Positions 63,066-64,000 of a DNA stretch of 64,000 bases are shown here, one piece after another. How positions within the stretch are numbered: position 1 is the stretch's first letter; each line of letters starts with the position of its first letter. The stretch is from an uncultured Opitutia bacterium (GTDB taxonomy: Bacteria; Verrucomicrobiota; Verrucomicrobiia; Opitutales; Opitutaceae), in NCBI GenBank assembly GCA_903877135.1, contig CAIRCN010000004.1:62001-126000 (forward strand). The letters run 5' to 3'. The notes under the pieces were generated by a model. It was given only the letters and a program-made list of their open reading frames with translations, ran no database searches and was not told the origin of the DNA. Both the position numbers and the translations under genes were made by a program.

Positions 63066-63503
63066 TCAGGTGCCGGCCGGCTTAACCTTTGTCTCGATGA
63101 GCACTTTCTGGATGCCGGCCTTGCGCACTTCGTCGAAAACGTAGATCGCCTGGCTAAACATGGCATTTTCATCACCGTTGATGAGCACTTTGGCATCTGG
63201 CTCCGGATGATCGAAGTGGAATTTCTTAATGCGCACGAGGAACTCATCGAGCGTCACGGGATCTTTGTCCCACGCGATCGTGCCTTCCATGGTGACCGAG
63301 ATAGTGACGCTGCCGGCGGGATCACGCGGCTCGCCGGTTTCCGATGCCGGCAGGGTCACGGGGATGCCCTGCGACTTGTTCAGCGAGAGCGTGAACAAAA
63401 CAAAGGTGGCCAGCAGGAAGAAGATGACATCGATCAGGGGAATGATTTCGATGCGCGCCCTCTTCTTGCCGCTGCTGTCTCTGCCTCCTGATGATCCGGC
63501 CAT
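63066..63503 (-). CDS. exbD: ExbD/TolR-family biopolymer transport protein (first copy)
   Basis: 145 residues. KKRARIEIIPLIDVIFFLLA near the N terminus keeps the essential Asp; the periplasmic part has VTISVTMEGTIAWDKDPV and VLINGDENAMFSQAIYVFDEVRKAGI. Two ExbD paralogues with one ExbB suggest a heteromeric stator, as in some TonB or gliding systems. It starts 48 bp after exbB. Confidence 0.9.
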   Translation of the reverse strand: MAGSSGGRDSSGKKRARIEIIPLIDVIFFLLATFVLFTLSLNKSQGIPVTLPASETGEPRDPAGSVTISVTMEGTIAWDKDPVTLDEFLVRIKKFHFDHPEPDAKVLINGDENAMFSQAIYVFDEVRKAGIQKVLIETKVKPAGT

Positions 63504-63551
63504 GATGGTTGTGGGCTGAAAGTATGACGAGCCAAACTCGTTATTCTTAGG

Positions 63552-64000
63552 TCAGCGGGCGAAGGGCGCGTTGGTCTCGGACTTCTTGATCAGGATTTCC
63601 AAGGCGTTGGAGGCGTCGGCAACCTCGTGCTTCGCCTCTTCGGTGCGGGCATTAAGGTAGTTGTAGGGGAGCAGCGCGGTCACGGCGATGGCAAGACCGC
63701 AGGCGGTGGCAATCAGGGCTTCGGCCACACCACCGGTGATACTGGCGGCGGCGGTGCTGATGTCGCCCGTCATGCTACCGAAGGTGCGCATCATGCCGGT
63801 GACGGTGCCGAGGAGGCCGAGGAGCGGGGCGGCAGTAATGACAGTGTCAAGCGTGGCCATGCCCTGCTGGAAACGAGCCAGCTCCTGACTGGAGGCGCGG
63901 ATGAAGGCGTTGGAGAGGGAGTATTCCTTATTCGTCAGGGAATAGACGAGAATCTTGGCGACAAAGTCTTTGCTCGGCTTGCCGATCGCGAGCGCGCCCT
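63552..64000 (-). CDS. exbB: ExbB/MotA/TolQ-family proton channel protein, C-terminal part (truncated by window end)
   Basis: About 149 C-terminal residues are visible; the frame runs off the right edge. It shows the family core TVITAAPLLGLLGTVTGMMRTF and GGVAEALIATACGLAIAVTALLPYNYL, with the preceding ELARFQQGMATLD. With ExbD it forms the inner-membrane proton channel that powers TonB. The N-terminal membrane segment lies outside the window. Confidence 0.9.
   Translation of the reverse strand, partial: GALAIGKPSKDFVAKILVYSLTNKEYSLSNAFIRASSQELARFQQGMATLDTVITAAPLLGLLGTVTGMMRTFGSMTGDISTAAASITGGVAEALIATACGLAIAVTALLPYNYLNARTEEAKHEVADASNALEILIKKSETNAPFAR

Overview
The window is high-GC bacterial chromosomal DNA, densely packed with genes, many in overlapping (ATGA-type) co-directional runs. 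It has no rRNA, tRNA, CRISPR array, phage or transposase that I can recognise. The most likely source is the Verrucomicrobiota, probably an Opitutaceae-like lineage. The main clue is a C-terminal module of about 130 residues (RLVNLSTRG... NDNW... GAFAL... VEVYELP) repeated on two large secreted proteins; I associate it with secreted proteins of that group. A secreted protein with a DKPKNQIIRLPKYVV motif and a Gld-like ABC cluster with DUF4340 and AsmA-like proteins fit the same picture. This assignment rests on family knowledge, not a search.

Layout. 1-6.7 kb: the end of queG, then a lipid/glycolipid locus. A GT4 glycosyltransferase and a hotdog thioesterase run leftward; an ACP-dehydratase fusion, a ketosynthase, a short-chain dehydrogenase and an MGDG-synthase-like glycosyltransferase run rightward. 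6.7-11.9 kb: a leftward operon pyrR-pyrB-pyrC-CPBP protease-thiL-tsaE. 11.9-16.0 kb: a divergent YtrA-like GntR regulator with an ABC ATPase and two paralogous permeases. 16.0-23.3 kb: two giant secreted proteins (CAP-domain and subtilase/beta-propeller) that share a near-identical C-terminal block of about 1.1 kb. 23.3-29.9 kb: a leftward run of housekeeping and repair genes: HIT, phoH, VOC, ybeY, DUF502, recO, and a Cas4-like-nuclease/XPD-like-helicase fusion. 30-32 kb: a sodium/solute symporter. 32-35.5 kb: murA-ruvB and a disordered Arg/Gly-rich protein. 35.7-40.1 kb: dimeric-dUTPase-like protein, thioesterase, YkgJ-like protein, ettA, and a sulfatase-fold protein lacking its catalytic residues. 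40.1-44.1 kb: an orphan hybrid histidine kinase. 44.1-53.2 kb: a leftward run birA-ABC ATPase-GldF-GldG-DUF4340-AsmA. 53.3-57.0 kb: a secreted lineage protein, an S9 peptidase, and prmA. 57.1-59.0 kb: accB-accC. 59.4-64.0 kb: exbB-exbD-exbD-tonB-TPR protein-two membrane-anchored coiled-coil proteins, closed by a strong terminator.

How the parts relate. Envelope building dominates: fatty-acyl and glycolipid synthesis, acetyl-CoA carboxylase subunits, murA, AsmA-like and Gld-like envelope systems, TonB energisation, and secreted proteases and adhesin-like proteins. The points I find most worth a second look are: the ACP-dehydratase/ketosynthase/glycosyltransferase locus; the nuclease-helicase fusion; short low-complexity filler sequences that sit in frame inside three conserved genes; the active-site-dead sulfatase; the pyrR/gntR divergent starts only 17 bp apart with a perfect inverted repeat; and the TonB operon with twin coiled-coil partners.
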